DNA from: Streptomyces sp. CC0208
GTDB lineage: Bacteria > Actinomycetota > Actinomycetes > Streptomycetales > Streptomycetaceae
DNA length: 64,000 nt
Reading direction: 5' to 3'
Assembly: GCF_003443735.1 (NCBI RefSeq)
Contig: NZ_CP031969.1
Coordinates: 3,596,001 to 3,660,000, forward strand
Shown here: positions 1 to 8,772 of the stretch, one piece after another
How positions within the stretch are numbered: position 1 is the stretch's first letter
Layout of the letters: every line of letters starts with the position of its first letter
Notes under the pieces: generated by a model
Database searches by the model: none
The model's input: the letters and a program-made list of their open reading frames with translations, nothing else
Told to the model about the DNA's origin: nothing
Program-made: the position numbers and the translations under genes

Positions 1-1806
1 CTGCGAGCCGGCGATCTTGAACGCGAGCTCGGAGGAGTCGACCTCGTGGTAGGCACCGTCGAGAAGCGTGACGCGAACGCCCGTCATCTCGTACCCGGCG
101 AGGATGCCGAACTGCATGGCCTCCTGCGCACCGGCGTCCACCGAAGGGATGTACTCCTTCGGGATACGGCCACCGGTCACCTTGTTCACGAACTCGTACG
201 AGGCGTCGCCGCTCTCGATCGGCTCGATCGCGATCTGCACCTTGGCGAACTGGCCAGTACCACCAGTCTGCTTCTTGTGCGTGTAGTCGACGCGCTCGAC
301 GGCCTTGCGGATCGTCTCACGGTAGGCGACCTGCGGCTTGCCGACGTTGGCCTCGACCTTGAACTCACGGCGCATACGGTCGACCAGCACCTCGAGGTGC
401 AGCTCGCCCATACCACCGATGATGGTCTGGCCGGTCTCCTCGTCCGAGTGGACCTGGAAGGAGGGGTCCTCCTCCGCGAGACGCTGGATGGCGACACCCA
501 GCTTCTCCTGGTCACCCTTGGACTTGGGCTCGATGGCGACCTGGATCACCGGCGCCGGGAAGTCCATGGACTCCAGGATGACCGGGTTCTTGTCGTCGCT
601 CAGCGTCTCACCGGTGGTGGTCTGCTTGAGGCCCATGACGGCGACGATGTCGCCGGCGCCCACCGACTCGATCTCCTCACGCTTGTTCGCGTGCATGCGG
701 TAGATCTTGCCGATGCGCTCCTTCTTGCCCTTGACGGAGTTCAGCACCGCGGAGCCGGACTCCAGGCGACCGGAGTAGATCCGGACGAAGGTGAGCTTGC
801 CCAGGTGCGGGTCGCTCATGATCTTGAACGCCAGCGCGGACAGCGGCTCGTCGTCGGACGGCTTGCGCTTGACGACGACCTCGGGGTCCTTGACGTCGTG
901 GCCCTCGATGGCCTCGACGTCGAGCGGGGTCGGCAGGTAGCGCACGACCGCGTCGAGCAGGGGCTGGACGCCCTTGTTCTTGAACGCGGTGCCACAGAAC
1001 ACCGGGGTGACGGTGACGCCTTCGGACTTGCCGGACGCGATGGTGATACGACGGATCGCGGCGTACAGCTGCTCCTCGGTGGGCTCCTGGCCCTCCAGGA
1101 ACAGCTCCATGATCTCGTCGTCGTTCTCCGCGACGGCCTCGACCAGCTTGCCGCGGTACTCCTCGGCAGCCTCGGTGTGCGTGGCCGGGATGTCGACGAC
1201 GTCGTACATCTCGCCCTTCGCCGCCTCGGCGGACCACACGAGCGCCTTCATGCGGACCAGGTCCACAACGCCCTTGAAGTCCATCTCGGCGCCGATCGGC
1301 AGCTGCATGACGAGCGGGACGGCGCCCAGACGGTCCGAGATCATGTCCACACAGCGGTGGAACTCGGCGCCGGTACGGTCCAGCTTGTTCACGAAGCAGA
1401 TGCGCGGCACGCCGTAACGGTCGGCCTGACGCCACACCGTCTCGGACTGCGGCTCGACACCCGCGACACCGTCGAACACCGTGACGGCACCGTCGAGGAC
1501 GCGGAGCGAACGCTCCACCTCGACCGTGAAGTCGACGTGCCCGGGGGTGTCGATGATGTTGATCGTGTAGTCGTCGTCCTCGAGCGGCCAGTGACAGGTG
1601 GTGGCAGCAGAGGTGATCGTGATGCCACGCTCCTGCTCCTGCTCCATCCAGTCCATGGTGGCGGCGCCGTCGTGGACCTCACCGATCTTGTAGCTGACGC
1701 CGGTGTAGAAGAGGATCCGCTCAGTGGTGGTCGTCTTGCCCGCGTCGATGTGGGCCATGATCCCGATGTTGCGGACCTTGGCCAGGTCAAGTGAAGTGGT
1801 AGCCAT
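1..1806 (-). CDS. fusA: Elongation factor G (3' end outside window)
   Basis: Ribosomal translocase: a GTPase that moves tRNAs and mRNA after peptide bond formation. The N-terminal 602 residues are present; the family is about 700 long, so the C-terminal end is cut off by the window edge. The P-loop [15 protein letters not shown] lies at about residues 19-33, followed by the G3 motif DTPGHVDF and the G4 motif NKLDRTGA. The last visible residues, including [16 protein letters not shown], are typical of domain IV. The ATG at 1806 begins [20 protein letters not shown], the usual actinobacterial N terminus. It is the last visible gene of the str operon, 39 bases after rpsG. Identification is certain. 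Confidence 0.98.
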   Translation of the reverse strand, partial: MATTSLDLAKVRNIGIMAHIDAGKTTTTERILFYTGVSYKIGEVHDGAATMDWMEQEQERGITITSAATTCHWPLEDDDYTINIIDTPGHVDFTVEVERSLRVLDGAVTVFDGVAGVEPQSETVWRQADRYGVPRICFVNKLDRTGAEFHRCVDMISDRLGAVPLVMQLPIGAEMDFKGVVDLVRMKALVWSAEAAKGEMYDVVDIPATHTEAAEEYRGKLVEAVAENDDEIMELFLEGQEPTEEQLYAAIRRITIASGKSEGVTVTPVFCGTAFKNKGVQPLLDAVVRYLPTPLDVEAIEGHDVKDPEVVVKRKPSDDEPLSALAFKIMSDPHLGKLTFVRIYSGRLESGSAVLNSVKGKKERIGKIYRMHANKREEIESVGAGDIVAVMGLKQTTTGETLSDDKNPVILESMDFPAPVIQVAIEPKSKGDQEKLGVAIQRLAEEDPSFQVHSDEETGQTIIGGMGELHLEVLVDRMRREFKVEANVGKPQVAYRETIRKAVERVDYTHKKQTGGTGQFAKVQIAIEPIESGDASYEFVNKVTGGRIPKEYIPSVDAGAQEAMQFGILAGYEMTGVRVTLLDGAYHEVDSSELAFKIAGSQ

Positions 1807-1845
1807 AAGGCTTCGGTCTTCTCTCGGTCTCGATGGGGTCTGCGA

Positions 1846-2316
1846 CTACCAGCGGTAGTGCGCGAAGGCCTTGTTGGACTCGGCCATCTTGTGGGTGTCC
1901 TCGCGCTTCTTGACGGCCGCACCGAGGCCGTTCGAAGCGTCGAGAAGCTCGTTGAGCAGACGCTCGGTCATGGTCTTCTCGCGACGGGCGCGGGAGTAAC
2001 CGACCAGCCAGCGCAGCGCCAGCGTGTTGGCGCGGCCGGGCTTGACCTCGACCGGCACCTGGTAGGTGGCGCCACCGACACGGCGGGACTTGACCTCAAG
2101 CGTGGGCTTGATGTTCTCCAGCGCGCGCTTCAGCGTGATGACCGGGTCGTTGCTGGTCTTCTCGCGCAGGCCCTCCATGGCGCCGTACACGATGCGCTCG
2201 GCGGTGGAGCGCTTGCCGTTCAGCAGCACCTTGTTGATCAGGGAGGTGACAAGAGGAGAACCGTAGACCGGGTCGATGATGACCGGGCGCTTCGGGGCGG
2301 GGCCCTTACGAGGCAT
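1846..2316 (-). CDS. rpsG: 30S ribosomal protein S7
   Basis: Primary 16S rRNA-binding protein that starts assembly of the 30S head and contacts mRNA and tRNA near the E site. It has 156 residues, the normal bacterial length, with the typical start [20 protein letters not shown] and end KAFAHYRW. The [14 protein letters not shown] segment of the beta-ribbon is intact. It starts 2 bases after the rpsL stop, so it is probably translationally coupled to it, and fusA follows. S7 is a known translational repressor of the str operon in other bacteria; that control is possible here but was not traced in the sequence. Confidence 0.99.
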   Translation of the reverse strand: MPRKGPAPKRPVIIDPVYGSPLVTSLINKVLLNGKRSTAERIVYGAMEGLREKTSNDPVITLKRALENIKPTLEVKSRRVGGATYQVPVEVKPGRANTLALRWLVGYSRARREKTMTERLLNELLDASNGLGAAVKKREDTHKMAESNKAFAHYRW

Positions 2317-2318
2317 TC

Positions 2319-2690
2319 TTACTTCTCCTTCTTGGCGCCGTAGCGGCTGCGGGCCTGCTTGCGGTTCTTGACACCCTGGGTGTCAAGCGAACCGCGGATG
2401 ATCTTGTAGCGAACACCGGGCAGGTCCTTCACACGGCCGCCGCGCACGAGCACGATGGAGTGCTCCTGCAGGTTGTGTCCCTCACCCGGAATGTAAGCAG
2501 TGACCTCGATCCCGCTGGTCAGACGCACACGCGCGACCTTACGCAGGGCCGAGTTCGGCTTCTTCGGGGTGGTCGTGAACACGCGCGTGCAGACGCCACG
2601 GCGCTGGGGCGAACCCTCGAGCGCGGGCGTCTTGTTCTTCTCGACCTTGTCCTGCCGGCCCTTCCGGACCAGCTGCTGGATCGTAGGCAC
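2319..2690 (-). CDS. rpsL: 30S ribosomal protein S12
   Basis: Decoding-centre protein of the small subunit and target-site determinant for streptomycin. It has 123 residues, full length. The two lysine regions where streptomycin-resistance changes arise are wild type: [13 protein letters not shown] around Lys43 and [13 protein letters not shown] around Lys88. It is the first gene of the str operon (rpsL-rpsG-fusA), and the candidate promoter lies about 190 bases upstream. Nothing unusual is seen in the protein. Confidence 0.99.
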   Translation of the reverse strand: MPTIQQLVRKGRQDKVEKNKTPALEGSPQRRGVCTRVFTTTPKKPNSALRKVARVRLTSGIEVTAYIPGEGHNLQEHSIVLVRGGRVKDLPGVRYKIIRGSLDTQGVKNRKQARSRYGAKKEK

Positions 2691-2883
2691 TACTTCTCCG
2701 GTTTCTGTGTGCCGAGTGTGAAGCTAACCTGGAACATCGCCGACCCACGCGGTCGGGTGTGTCGAACCCGCAGACTTCCGCCGCAAAGCGAAAAGGGCGC
2801 GGATTACGGTGGCCGCTTACGACTCCCCCTATGCGGTTGAAGGCACGCACGGGAGCCAGGGCACACCCCAGGCACAAGGTCTG

Positions 2884-2912
2884 AGCGTACCCAGCTGATT
2901 CGCTGCGGTCAA
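2884..2912 (-). promoter_or_regulatory. Candidate str operon promoter
   Basis: On the minus strand a TTGACC hexamer is followed after exactly 17 bases by TACGCT, a good match to the streptomycete housekeeping sigma consensus. It points to rpsL and would give an untranslated leader of roughly 185 bases. The leader contains a short hairpin at 2740-2756 (CCGACC paired with GGTCGG). The 330 bases between rpsL and the next gene hold no other convincing feature. The start site is inferred from the hexamers alone. Confidence 0.6.
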
Positions 2913-3020
2913 AACAGATGGACGGCGGCACCCCCGCGGAGGGGTCGATGTCAAGCCCCTACGCCGTGGACGATCTTCGATTTCACCTGGCGCACACATA
3001 AGAGCGGCACCTTTGGGCGC

Positions 3021-3686
3021 TCACCCGGAGGCGAGCCCCACCGCGACCATCAGCGTCATGAGGATCGACCACGCGGCGATCGACAGCCAGCCGAACACGA
3101 GCCCGGTCAGCGCGAGCCCGTCGCCGCCCTCTCCTGTCCGCCCGATCTCCGCCCGCGCCGTGTGCCCGAGGATCACCGCCGGAATCCCGGTGAACCCGAA
3201 GGTCGGCACACACAGCAGCCCGCACACGGCGGCTCCGACCGCCTTCCCGTTCGCCCGCGGCCGCGGGGCCGGCAGAAACGTCCGCGGTACGGCGGTGACG
3301 GGCGCCGGCTGCGGTACGGGCCCGAGCGGCAGATCGGCGACGAGCAGCGCCAGCTCCCCCACGGTCCGCGCGCCGTAGGCCCGCTCCACCCGCTTGTCGA
3401 ACTCGCCCTTCTCCAGCCGCCCCTCCCCGTACCCGGCCCGCAGGACATCGACGGCCCGCTCACGGTCGGCGTGCGAGGCGAGCATGGCGGAGGCGTTGGG
3501 CTGCGGGACGGCGTAGGGGGCGGCGTATCCGGGCCAGGGGCGCGCCACAGGGACGTGCGCGCCGGACCAGGACCCCGCTGCCGGGCCGTCCCTGCCCGGC
3601 CCTGACGGTGACTCGTCCTTGCCCTGCCACGGTTGCCACGACGGTTGCGACACAGGAGCACCCCCTGGGCGGTCGAATGCCTCCAT
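3021..3686 (-). CDS. DUF1707/DUF4190 membrane protein
   Basis: A small membrane protein of unknown role, common in actinobacteria. About 75 residues rich in Pro, Gly and Trp precede a DUF1707 segment recognisable from LASHADRERAVDVLRAGYGE and ending in ELALLVADLP. Two hydrophobic helices with a small-residue loop in between (AVGAAVCGLLCVPTFGFTGI, then LTGLVFGWLSIAAWSILMTL) match DUF4190. DUF1707 domains are cytoplasmic and usually sit next to membrane segments. The ATG at 3686 was chosen because GGAG precedes it; a GTG at about 3656 with AGGGGG 7-8 bases upstream is equally possible. It is transcribed away from the CRP-like gene. Confidence 0.8.
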   Translation of the reverse strand: MEAFDRPGGAPVSQPSWQPWQGKDESPSGPGRDGPAAGSWSGAHVPVARPWPGYAAPYAVPQPNASAMLASHADRERAVDVLRAGYGEGRLEKGEFDKRVERAYGARTVGELALLVADLPLGPVPQPAPVTAVPRTFLPAPRPRANGKAVGAAVCGLLCVPTFGFTGIPAVILGHTARAEIGRTGEGGDGLALTGLVFGWLSIAAWSILMTLMVAVGLASG

Positions 3687-3819
3687 GATGCTCCAACGCT
3701 CCGATACCGGGACAGGTTCCCGCATCTCTTACGGGAAACGCCCAGCCGGAACCGCCGACGGCGGCGCGTCGGCCATGGCGGCCGATTGTCGCCCGTTGCC
3801 CGACCCGCCACTTCAAGTA

Positions 3820-3843
3820 CGTTGACTGGTTGCGGAATCAACG
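3820..3843. promoter_or_regulatory. Inverted repeat before the CRP-like gene
   Basis: CGTTGA and TCAACG form a perfect 6-base inverted repeat separated by 12 bases, ending 33 bases before the chosen start of the CRP-like gene. It lies between two divergent genes and could be an operator or chance. It does not match the CTGTG-N8-CACAG site found further downstream. Confidence 0.35.
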
Positions 3844-3876
3844 GCATCCGTGCAGGTGAACAAGGGGGCAGGGGAT

Positions 3877-4593
3877 ATGGCCGGGGGGCAGGCGCATGCG
3901 TGGGACGACGGCGGTTTCGACGACAAGGTGCCGTTCCTCGCCCGTCTGGAGAAGGAGGACCGGGTCGCCCTGCTCGCCATCGGCCGCCCGCTGAACTATC
4001 CGGCCCGCGGTGTCGTCATGCGTCAGCACGAACCGTCCACCCATGTGCTGCTCCTCCTGCACGGCTGGACCAAGGTCACGGTGAATGCCGTCAACGGCTA
4101 CGAGGCCCTGCTGGCTCTGCGCGGTCCAGGAGACATAGTCGGCGAGGGCGCCGCCCTCAGCAGGCGCCTCCGCTCGGCGACAGTCACCGCCCTGGAGCCG
4201 GTCGAGGCGGTCGTCGTCGAAGAGAAGCGATTCACCGCCTTTCTCTCGGAGAATGCCCGGGTGGCTCTGAACCTGCTGAGCCTCACCACGGACCGACAGC
4301 GCTCCACGGACCGTCGTCGGCTGGAATGGGCCGCGCTGTCGGTGCGCGAGCGGTTGGCTGTCCTGCTGCTGGAACTCGTGCGCACCCACGGCAGACACAC
4401 GGACGAGGGCATAGAACTCACCATCGGCCTCAGCCAACAAGAGTTCGCGGGCTCGGTCGGCTCCTCGCGCGAGGCGGTCGCCCGGCTCCTCAAGGACCTG
4501 CGCAGCCGCAAAGTAGTCATCACCGATCGCCGCCGCATCGTCGTGCTCCGTCCCGACGTGCTGCGCCGCATCGTCGGGGAGAGCGCCGGCTGA
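3877..4593 (+). CDS. CRP/FNR-family cyclic-nucleotide-type regulator
   Basis: A DNA-binding regulator with an N-terminal cyclic-nucleotide domain (about residues 15-125), a dimer helix and a C-terminal winged helix (about 150-235). The phosphate-binding cassette of CRP is recognisable: GDIVGEGAAL with Glu90, then RSATVTAL with Arg99 and Ser100. The recognition helix SSREAVARLL keeps Arg198, Glu199 and Arg203, the counterparts of CRP Arg180, Glu181 and Arg185, which read the GTGA core. It is therefore more like true CRP than FNR, and no FNR-type cysteines are seen. The ATG at 3877 is preceded by AGGGGGCAGGGG; an in-frame GTG at 3850 has no clear ribosome site. Its neighbour is a nucleotidyl cyclase operon with a matching binding site in front. 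The ligand is not known. Confidence 0.9.
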   Translation: MAGGQAHAWDDGGFDDKVPFLARLEKEDRVALLAIGRPLNYPARGVVMRQHEPSTHVLLLLHGWTKVTVNAVNGYEALLALRGPGDIVGEGAALSRRLRSATVTALEPVEAVVVEEKRFTAFLSENARVALNLLSLTTDRQRSTDRRRLEWAALSVRERLAVLLLELVRTHGRHTDEGIELTIGLSQQEFAGSVGSSREAVARLLKDLRSRKVVITDRRRIVVLRPDVLRRIVGESAG

Positions 4594-4609
4594 CCGCATC
4601 TGGGCCGCC

Positions 4610-4642
4610 TGCCCGTATGAGCGGCTCCCGGCCGTACGGGCA
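4610..4642 (+). terminator. Hairpin after the CRP-like gene
   Basis: TGCCCGTA and TACGGGCA pair perfectly over 8 bases with a 17-base loop, 16 bases after the CRP-like stop. There is no U-run, so it is a weak terminator candidate. If it works, it would separate the regulator from the cyclase operon. Confidence 0.4.
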
Positions 4643-4656
4643 CGGGCGCGCGCTGT

Positions 4657-4674
4657 CTGTGCACACGGTCACAG
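4657..4674. promoter_or_regulatory. CRP-type operator before the cyclase operon
   Basis: CTGTG and CACAG form a perfect inverted repeat with an 8-base spacer. The central part fits both the classical TGTGA/TCACA architecture and the GTG-N6-G-N-CAC form described for streptomycete Crp. It lies 83 bases before the cyclase start and 63 bases after the stop of the CRP-like gene, whose recognition helix has the residues needed for this core. No clear -35/-10 pair was found next to it, so activation or repression cannot be decided. Confidence 0.7.
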
Positions 4675-4757
4675 TCGCTCCGTGTCATCGTCCCTCCGCC
4701 TAACGGCCCGGGGGCGGCCATCGTGCTGGGCACCGGTCCCACTCGCGAGAGGCAGCC

Positions 4758-5507
4758 ATGACCCAGACCGACCCCGTGTACCGCACCATCCTGCTGTTCG
4801 ACATCGAGCGGTTCGGCAGGCGCGACAACGTGGAGCAGGCGTATCTCCGCCGCATGCTCTACGACGTCGTCGACGCCACCCTCCTGGCCGCCGGCGTCGA
4901 CGAGACCTCCCGGCTGCGCGCCGACCGCGGTGACTCCGTCATGGAGCTCATCGACACCCGGATCTCCGTGCCGGCGCTCACCAAGACCCTGCTGTCCGAG
5001 ACGCCCGCGCTGCTGCACGGCAAGAACCGGCTGATCGCCGAAAGTACCCGGATGCGGCTGCGCATGGTGCTCTCCGCCGGTTACGTCGCCGTGGACGAGC
5101 TCGGCGGCTGGGTCGGCCGGGACCTCAACCACGCCGTGCGGCTGCTGGACTCCGACCCGCTGAAGGACGCCCTGAAGGCCCGCGGTGACGACTGCGTGCT
5201 GTGCGCGTCCGACGCCATCTATCAGGGAGTCGTGTCCGACGGCCCGCTGGGCGTGCGCCCGGAGGACTTCCACCGCATCACCCTTGACACGAAGGAGGGC
5301 CCCACGGTCGCGTGGCTCCACGGCTCGCCCGCGTCGGGTACGACGGACTCGGCCGCCGCGACCGGCACCGGCTCCCCCGCACAGGGTGCAGCCTCCTCCC
5401 AGCACAACGAGACCCACGTCGGCGGCGACCACTACGGCCCCAGTGGCGGGACCTCCCGCGACCTGAACTACGACTTCGGCTCCGCCCGGCGAGGCGAGGG
5501 CCGATGA
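4758..5507 (+). CDS. Class III nucleotidyl-cyclase-like protein with adaptor tail
   Basis: A 249-residue protein whose first 190 residues look like a single class III cyclase catalytic domain. The first metal aspartate is in LLFDIERFG (Asp15) and the second in ADRGDSVMEL (Asp59). The transition-state pair lies in GRDLNHAVRLL (Asn124 and Arg128, four apart as in adenylyl cyclases). The positions that select adenine (a Lys four before the second Asp, an Asp seven before the Asn) are Ala55 and Gly117 here, so ATP cannot be assumed as substrate. A flexible segment (191-220) leads to a tail, GGTSRDLNYDFG (230-241), resembling one in the next protein. The ATG is preceded by GAGAGG. The stop overlaps the next start as ATGA. 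Two such domains would have to pair to form active sites. Possibly a Pycsar-type cyclase; the product is unknown. Confidence 0.8.
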   Translation: MTQTDPVYRTILLFDIERFGRRDNVEQAYLRRMLYDVVDATLLAAGVDETSRLRADRGDSVMELIDTRISVPALTKTLLSETPALLHGKNRLIAESTRMRLRMVLSAGYVAVDELGGWVGRDLNHAVRLLDSDPLKDALKARGDDCVLCASDAIYQGVVSDGPLGVRPEDFHRITLDTKEGPTVAWLHGSPASGTTDSAAATGTGSPAQGAASSQHNETHVGGDHYGPSGGTSRDLNYDFGSARRGEGR

Positions 5508-7660
5508 ACCGGGACGACACGGTCGCCAACCCTGCGGCCCCCACCGACGGAGCCGACCCGGACGCCAAGCAGAAGAAGCAGGACGAGTCCGCCGAACAGG
5601 AACAGCAGCGCCAGAAGGCCTGGGACGCCCGCCGGAACCTGATCGACCACGGCCCCGCGTTCGTCATGCCGCTGGCCCGCACCGGCGTCGAACGCGACCT
5701 GTTCGGCATCACCGGCGGCACCGTCAAGGGCGATGTGAACTACCACTTCGGCGCACGGCCGGAGCGTTCGGAACACCTCTCCGGAGAGATCCGCCGGGAG
5801 CAGATCGAGGAGTTGTCGTACGTCTTCCACACCTGCGCGAGCTTCGACGAGGCGCTGGCCCGGCTGCGCACCGACCGGGTGGTGATTCTGGCCGGCGGAC
5901 GCGACACCGGCCGGCGTTCGGCGGCCCTCATGCTGCTGACCCGTCTGCGGGCCGAGCGGGTGCGCAACCTGGACCCGCCCGCCTCGCTCGCGGCCCTCCT
6001 GGAGCAGCTGGCCGACGGGGCCGGATACGTCCTGCTGAACCTGGCCACCAGTCGCAGCCATCCCCTCCGCGAGCCCCATCTGCTGGGCCTGCGCGAGCGC
6101 TTGGAGCGTACCGGCGGCTATCTGGTGATCACGGTCGAACCGTCGGCAGCTCTGGAGGACGTCCCGTTCGTGCGCTGGGAACCTCCCACCGCCGAGGACA
6201 TGCTGCGCTCCCATGTCGTCCGACACACCGGGGCGGCCGCGTGGGCCGAGCTGTGCGAGCTCACGCCGGTAACCGAGTTCCTGGCGCGGCAGCAACAGCC
6301 GGGCGGGATTGAGGAGTTCGCGCGGCTGATCGTCGCCTTCCACCGCGACGAGATCGACGAGGAGAAACTCGCCGCCCACGGTGAGCGGGCCGCCACCACC
6401 CAGGTCTCCCGCTGGCTTGGCGACGACAACCGCCCGACCCCGCTGCACGAAAAGGCCTTCCTGATCGCCCTCGCCGTATTCGACAGAGCGCCGTACGCCG
6501 TGACCGCCGAACTCGCCGACCTGCTCTACATACGGCTCCAGCGGACGGCCAACCCCCACGAGCCGGCCGAGATCCCGGTCTTCGGCGGCTCGTGTGAGGA
6601 ACGGCTGCGCCTCGCCCACGCCCGCGGCTACATCGACACCGAGGCCACCGAGTGGGGGCCGCTCGTGGGCCAGTACTTCGCCGCTTTCCGGGACGAGCGC
6701 ACGGCCCCGCTCCTGTTGAAGGAGGTGTGGAACTTCCACCCGTCCGCCCGGCCGGCACTCGTCAGGTGGATCCAGGAGCTCGCTGGCGACGGCCGCCCCC
6801 TGGTCAGGACCCGGGCGGCCTCGGCCACCGCCCTGCTCGCGAACGCCGACCTGTCCTCGGCGATGGCCCTGCTCATCGAACCCTGGGCGGACGAGGAGGA
6901 GTTCAACTCCTGGCTGACCGCGGCCAACGCCCTCACCATGGCCCAGCTCCTGGGCGTTCCCGCCGTCTCCCGCATCCTGCACGACTGGTGCACCGGCGAC
7001 TACGACGGCTTGGAGGGCCGCCGCTGGACGGCCGTGCGCGCCTACGGCCTGCTCGGCCCCGTGTACTACGAACACGCCCTGAACGCCCTGCTGGAGGCCA
7101 TCCGGGGGCAACGCAGGCAACAGGACCTGGAGGGCGACGAGGACGAGGCCGATGCCTACGCGGAGTTCGTGAAGGAGGAGGCCATCCAGTTCGCGGACGC
7201 CCTCGAACTGCTGCTCCTCGCGGTGCGCCGGCCGGTCCTGAGGGCACTCGCCGAACATCTCACCGGCGACCGCGCGGTCCGTGAGTACGCGCTGCTCGCC
7301 TTCCTCCATGCCTGCGAGCAGTCCGAAGAGCACAACGACCGCCCCCTGGTCCTTGACTGGTACGCCCAGGCCGCGGCGGCGATCGACGACACCGACGCCC
7401 AGCACCTGATCGCGTTCTGGCAGGAGGCGCTGGCCGATCGGGCCCGCACCACGAAGGCGCTGCGCATCCTGCGCGGCTGGGTCCGGGCAGCCGACCGCGA
7501 CCCGGAGTCCGAGGCGGCCCTCACTTCGCTGCTCCCCGCACTCGTCACGACGCCCGCCAACCACAGCCGCGTCAGCCACCTGCTGCGCACCATCCGCGAC
7601 GCCGACAAGAGCGGCTCCCCGGCGGCCGAGCGGCTGCTGGCACGCATCTCCGCTCCCTGA
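5504..7660 (+). CDS. Degenerate P-loop (STAND-like) protein with HEAT-like repeats
   Basis: A 718-residue cytoplasmic protein. Residues 1-45 are charged and disordered. GGTVKGDVNYHFG at 71-83 resembles the tail of the upstream cyclase. VVILAGGRDTGRRSAALMLL (126-145) sits where a Walker A loop would be, but Lys is Arg137 and the following Ser/Thr is Arg138. The Walker B-like strand GYVLLNL (174-180) has no acidic end. From about 380 onward the protein is alpha-helical and looks like HEAT repeats (for example TRAASATALLANADLSSAMA). It may be a scaffold or sensor that binds but does not hydrolyse nucleotides, like inactive STAND proteins of conflict systems. The start overlaps the cyclase stop by four bases, indicating coupled translation. 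No exact family is recognised. Confidence 0.75.
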   Translation: MNRDDTVANPAAPTDGADPDAKQKKQDESAEQEQQRQKAWDARRNLIDHGPAFVMPLARTGVERDLFGITGGTVKGDVNYHFGARPERSEHLSGEIRREQIEELSYVFHTCASFDEALARLRTDRVVILAGGRDTGRRSAALMLLTRLRAERVRNLDPPASLAALLEQLADGAGYVLLNLATSRSHPLREPHLLGLRERLERTGGYLVITVEPSAALEDVPFVRWEPPTAEDMLRSHVVRHTGAAAWAELCELTPVTEFLARQQQPGGIEEFARLIVAFHRDEIDEEKLAAHGERAATTQVSRWLGDDNRPTPLHEKAFLIALAVFDRAPYAVTAELADLLYIRLQRTANPHEPAEIPVFGGSCEERLRLAHARGYIDTEATEWGPLVGQYFAAFRDERTAPLLLKEVWNFHPSARPALVRWIQELAGDGRPLVRTRAASATALLANADLSSAMALLIEPWADEEEFNSWLTAANALTMAQLLGVPAVSRILHDWCTGDYDGLEGRRWTAVRAYGLLGPVYYEHALNALLEAIRGQRRQQDLEGDEDEADAYAEFVKEEAIQFADALELLLLAVRRPVLRALAEHLTGDRAVREYALLAFLHACEQSEEHNDRPLVLDWYAQAAAAIDDTDAQHLIAFWQEALADRARTTKALRILRGWVRAADRDPESEAALTSLLPALVTTPANHSRVSHLLRTIRDADKSGSPAAERLLARISAP

Positions 7661-7677
7661 GCCCGAGGAGACCGATC

Positions 7678-8772
7678 ATGGAACACGCCGACCCCCCGCC
7701 CGATCTGCTGCGGTCGTCGACACCAGGTGAGCAACCGGAGAACACCGAGCCGAAGTCGCGCCCCGGACAGAGCGTCGGCCGGACCCAGCCACCGGAGGAC
7801 CGGCTCGACTGGTTCCAGCAGCCCGAGCGCCCCCACGAGGACGCGGACCCCGTCCGCACCGTCTGGCAGCTGTCCCGCTTCCGCCTCGGCAGCCGCCGCT
7901 TCGCCGGGGACCTCCAGCACGCCCTGGTCCTGGTAACCCGCCAAGGGGCGTACCGGACATTCATGCCGCCGAAGCGCCCCACATCCGTCTGGGGCTACGT
8001 CGCCCTGTACGAGGTGGACACCGACCCGCACGCCTTCCGGCTGACCGAGCCGCTGCCCAGCCAGGTCGATAGCTTCGAGTTCGAGGCCGTCGCCGACATC
8101 ACCTGGCGGGTCGTCGACCCGGAGCGGTTCGTCCGCAGCCAGGAGCGCGATGTGCCCGGCCTCGTCACCCGCCGGCTCCGGCCCGTGCTGCGGGCGGCCG
8201 GCCGCGGGCATCGCATCGAGGCGAGCGCGGAGGCGGAGAAGGCCGTACAGCTGGCGGTGGACGCCTCTCCGCAGCTCGCGGCCATGGAGGGGTTGGAAGT
8301 CACCTGCTCGGTGCGGCTGCGCCGGGACGCCGTAGAGCGGATCCACCAGAACCGGCTCCGCACCGCCCGGCACGAGCAAGAGGCCGCCCGGCCGGAGCAC
8401 GAGGCGACACGGCTCCGTGAGCAGTACGCCGCCGAACGGACCGCGGAGAAGCTCACGTTCTACCAGTGCCACCTGGACCGGGGTGGCACGGCCGCGGTCG
8501 CCCTGCACCTGGCGGTGCACCCGGAGGACACCGCCCTGGTCCTTGACCGGCTGCATACCGAGCAGGCGGAGGCGGTGAAGACCCAGCTGCAGCTGATCGA
8601 CCGGGCCCTCGACAACAAATGGCTGGAGGGCTACCAGCTCGAGAAGCCCACCGACCTCGTCGTCGAACGGATGACCGCGATACTACGGGCGACCGGAACC
8701 ACCACTGGTACCGAACTGCCCCCGCCCTACCCGGAGTTGCCGCTCCAGAAGCGCCTGGACGACGGGCCGTGA
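7678..8772 (+). CDS. SPFH (band 7)-like protein
   Basis: A 364-residue protein with a disordered Pro/Glu-rich N terminus (1-60) and a central domain (about 75-235) resembling SPFH/prohibitin domains. The typical strand pattern is seen in FEFEAVADITWRVVDPERF (133-151), followed by a helix and a strand, GLEVTCSVRLRRDAVERIHQ (205-224). A charged, probably coiled-coil stretch (220-262) follows. There is no membrane helix, so any membrane attachment would be peripheral or through the neighbouring membrane protein. SPFH proteins oligomerise into rings on membranes and often regulate proteases, which fits the M48 peptidase two genes downstream. A GAGGAG site precedes the ATG, and the stop overlaps the next start as GTGA. 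Confidence 0.7.
   Translation: MEHADPPPDLLRSSTPGEQPENTEPKSRPGQSVGRTQPPEDRLDWFQQPERPHEDADPVRTVWQLSRFRLGSRRFAGDLQHALVLVTRQGAYRTFMPPKRPTSVWGYVALYEVDTDPHAFRLTEPLPSQVDSFEFEAVADITWRVVDPERFVRSQERDVPGLVTRRLRPVLRAAGRGHRIEASAEAEKAVQLAVDASPQLAAMEGLEVTCSVRLRRDAVERIHQNRLRTARHEQEAARPEHEATRLREQYAAERTAEKLTFYQCHLDRGGTAAVALHLAVHPEDTALVLDRLHTEQAEAVKTQLQLIDRALDNKWLEGYQLEKPTDLVVERMTAILRATGTTTGTELPPPYPELPLQKRLDDGP

Noticed and set aside
46..1794. Long open frame opposite fusA (and similar ones opposite rpoC, rpoB, nuoM-K and nuoH-C).
   Set aside because: High GC makes antisense frames stay open. They have no protein-like composition (Leu/Val/Arg/Asp-rich mirror of the real gene), no ribosome sites, and lie fully opposite well-identified genes.
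2947..2953. TTGACA-like hexamer on the minus strand upstream of the str operon.
   Set aside because: No acceptable -10 sequence lies 16-19 bases away; the TTGACC/TACGCT pair closer to rpsL is better.
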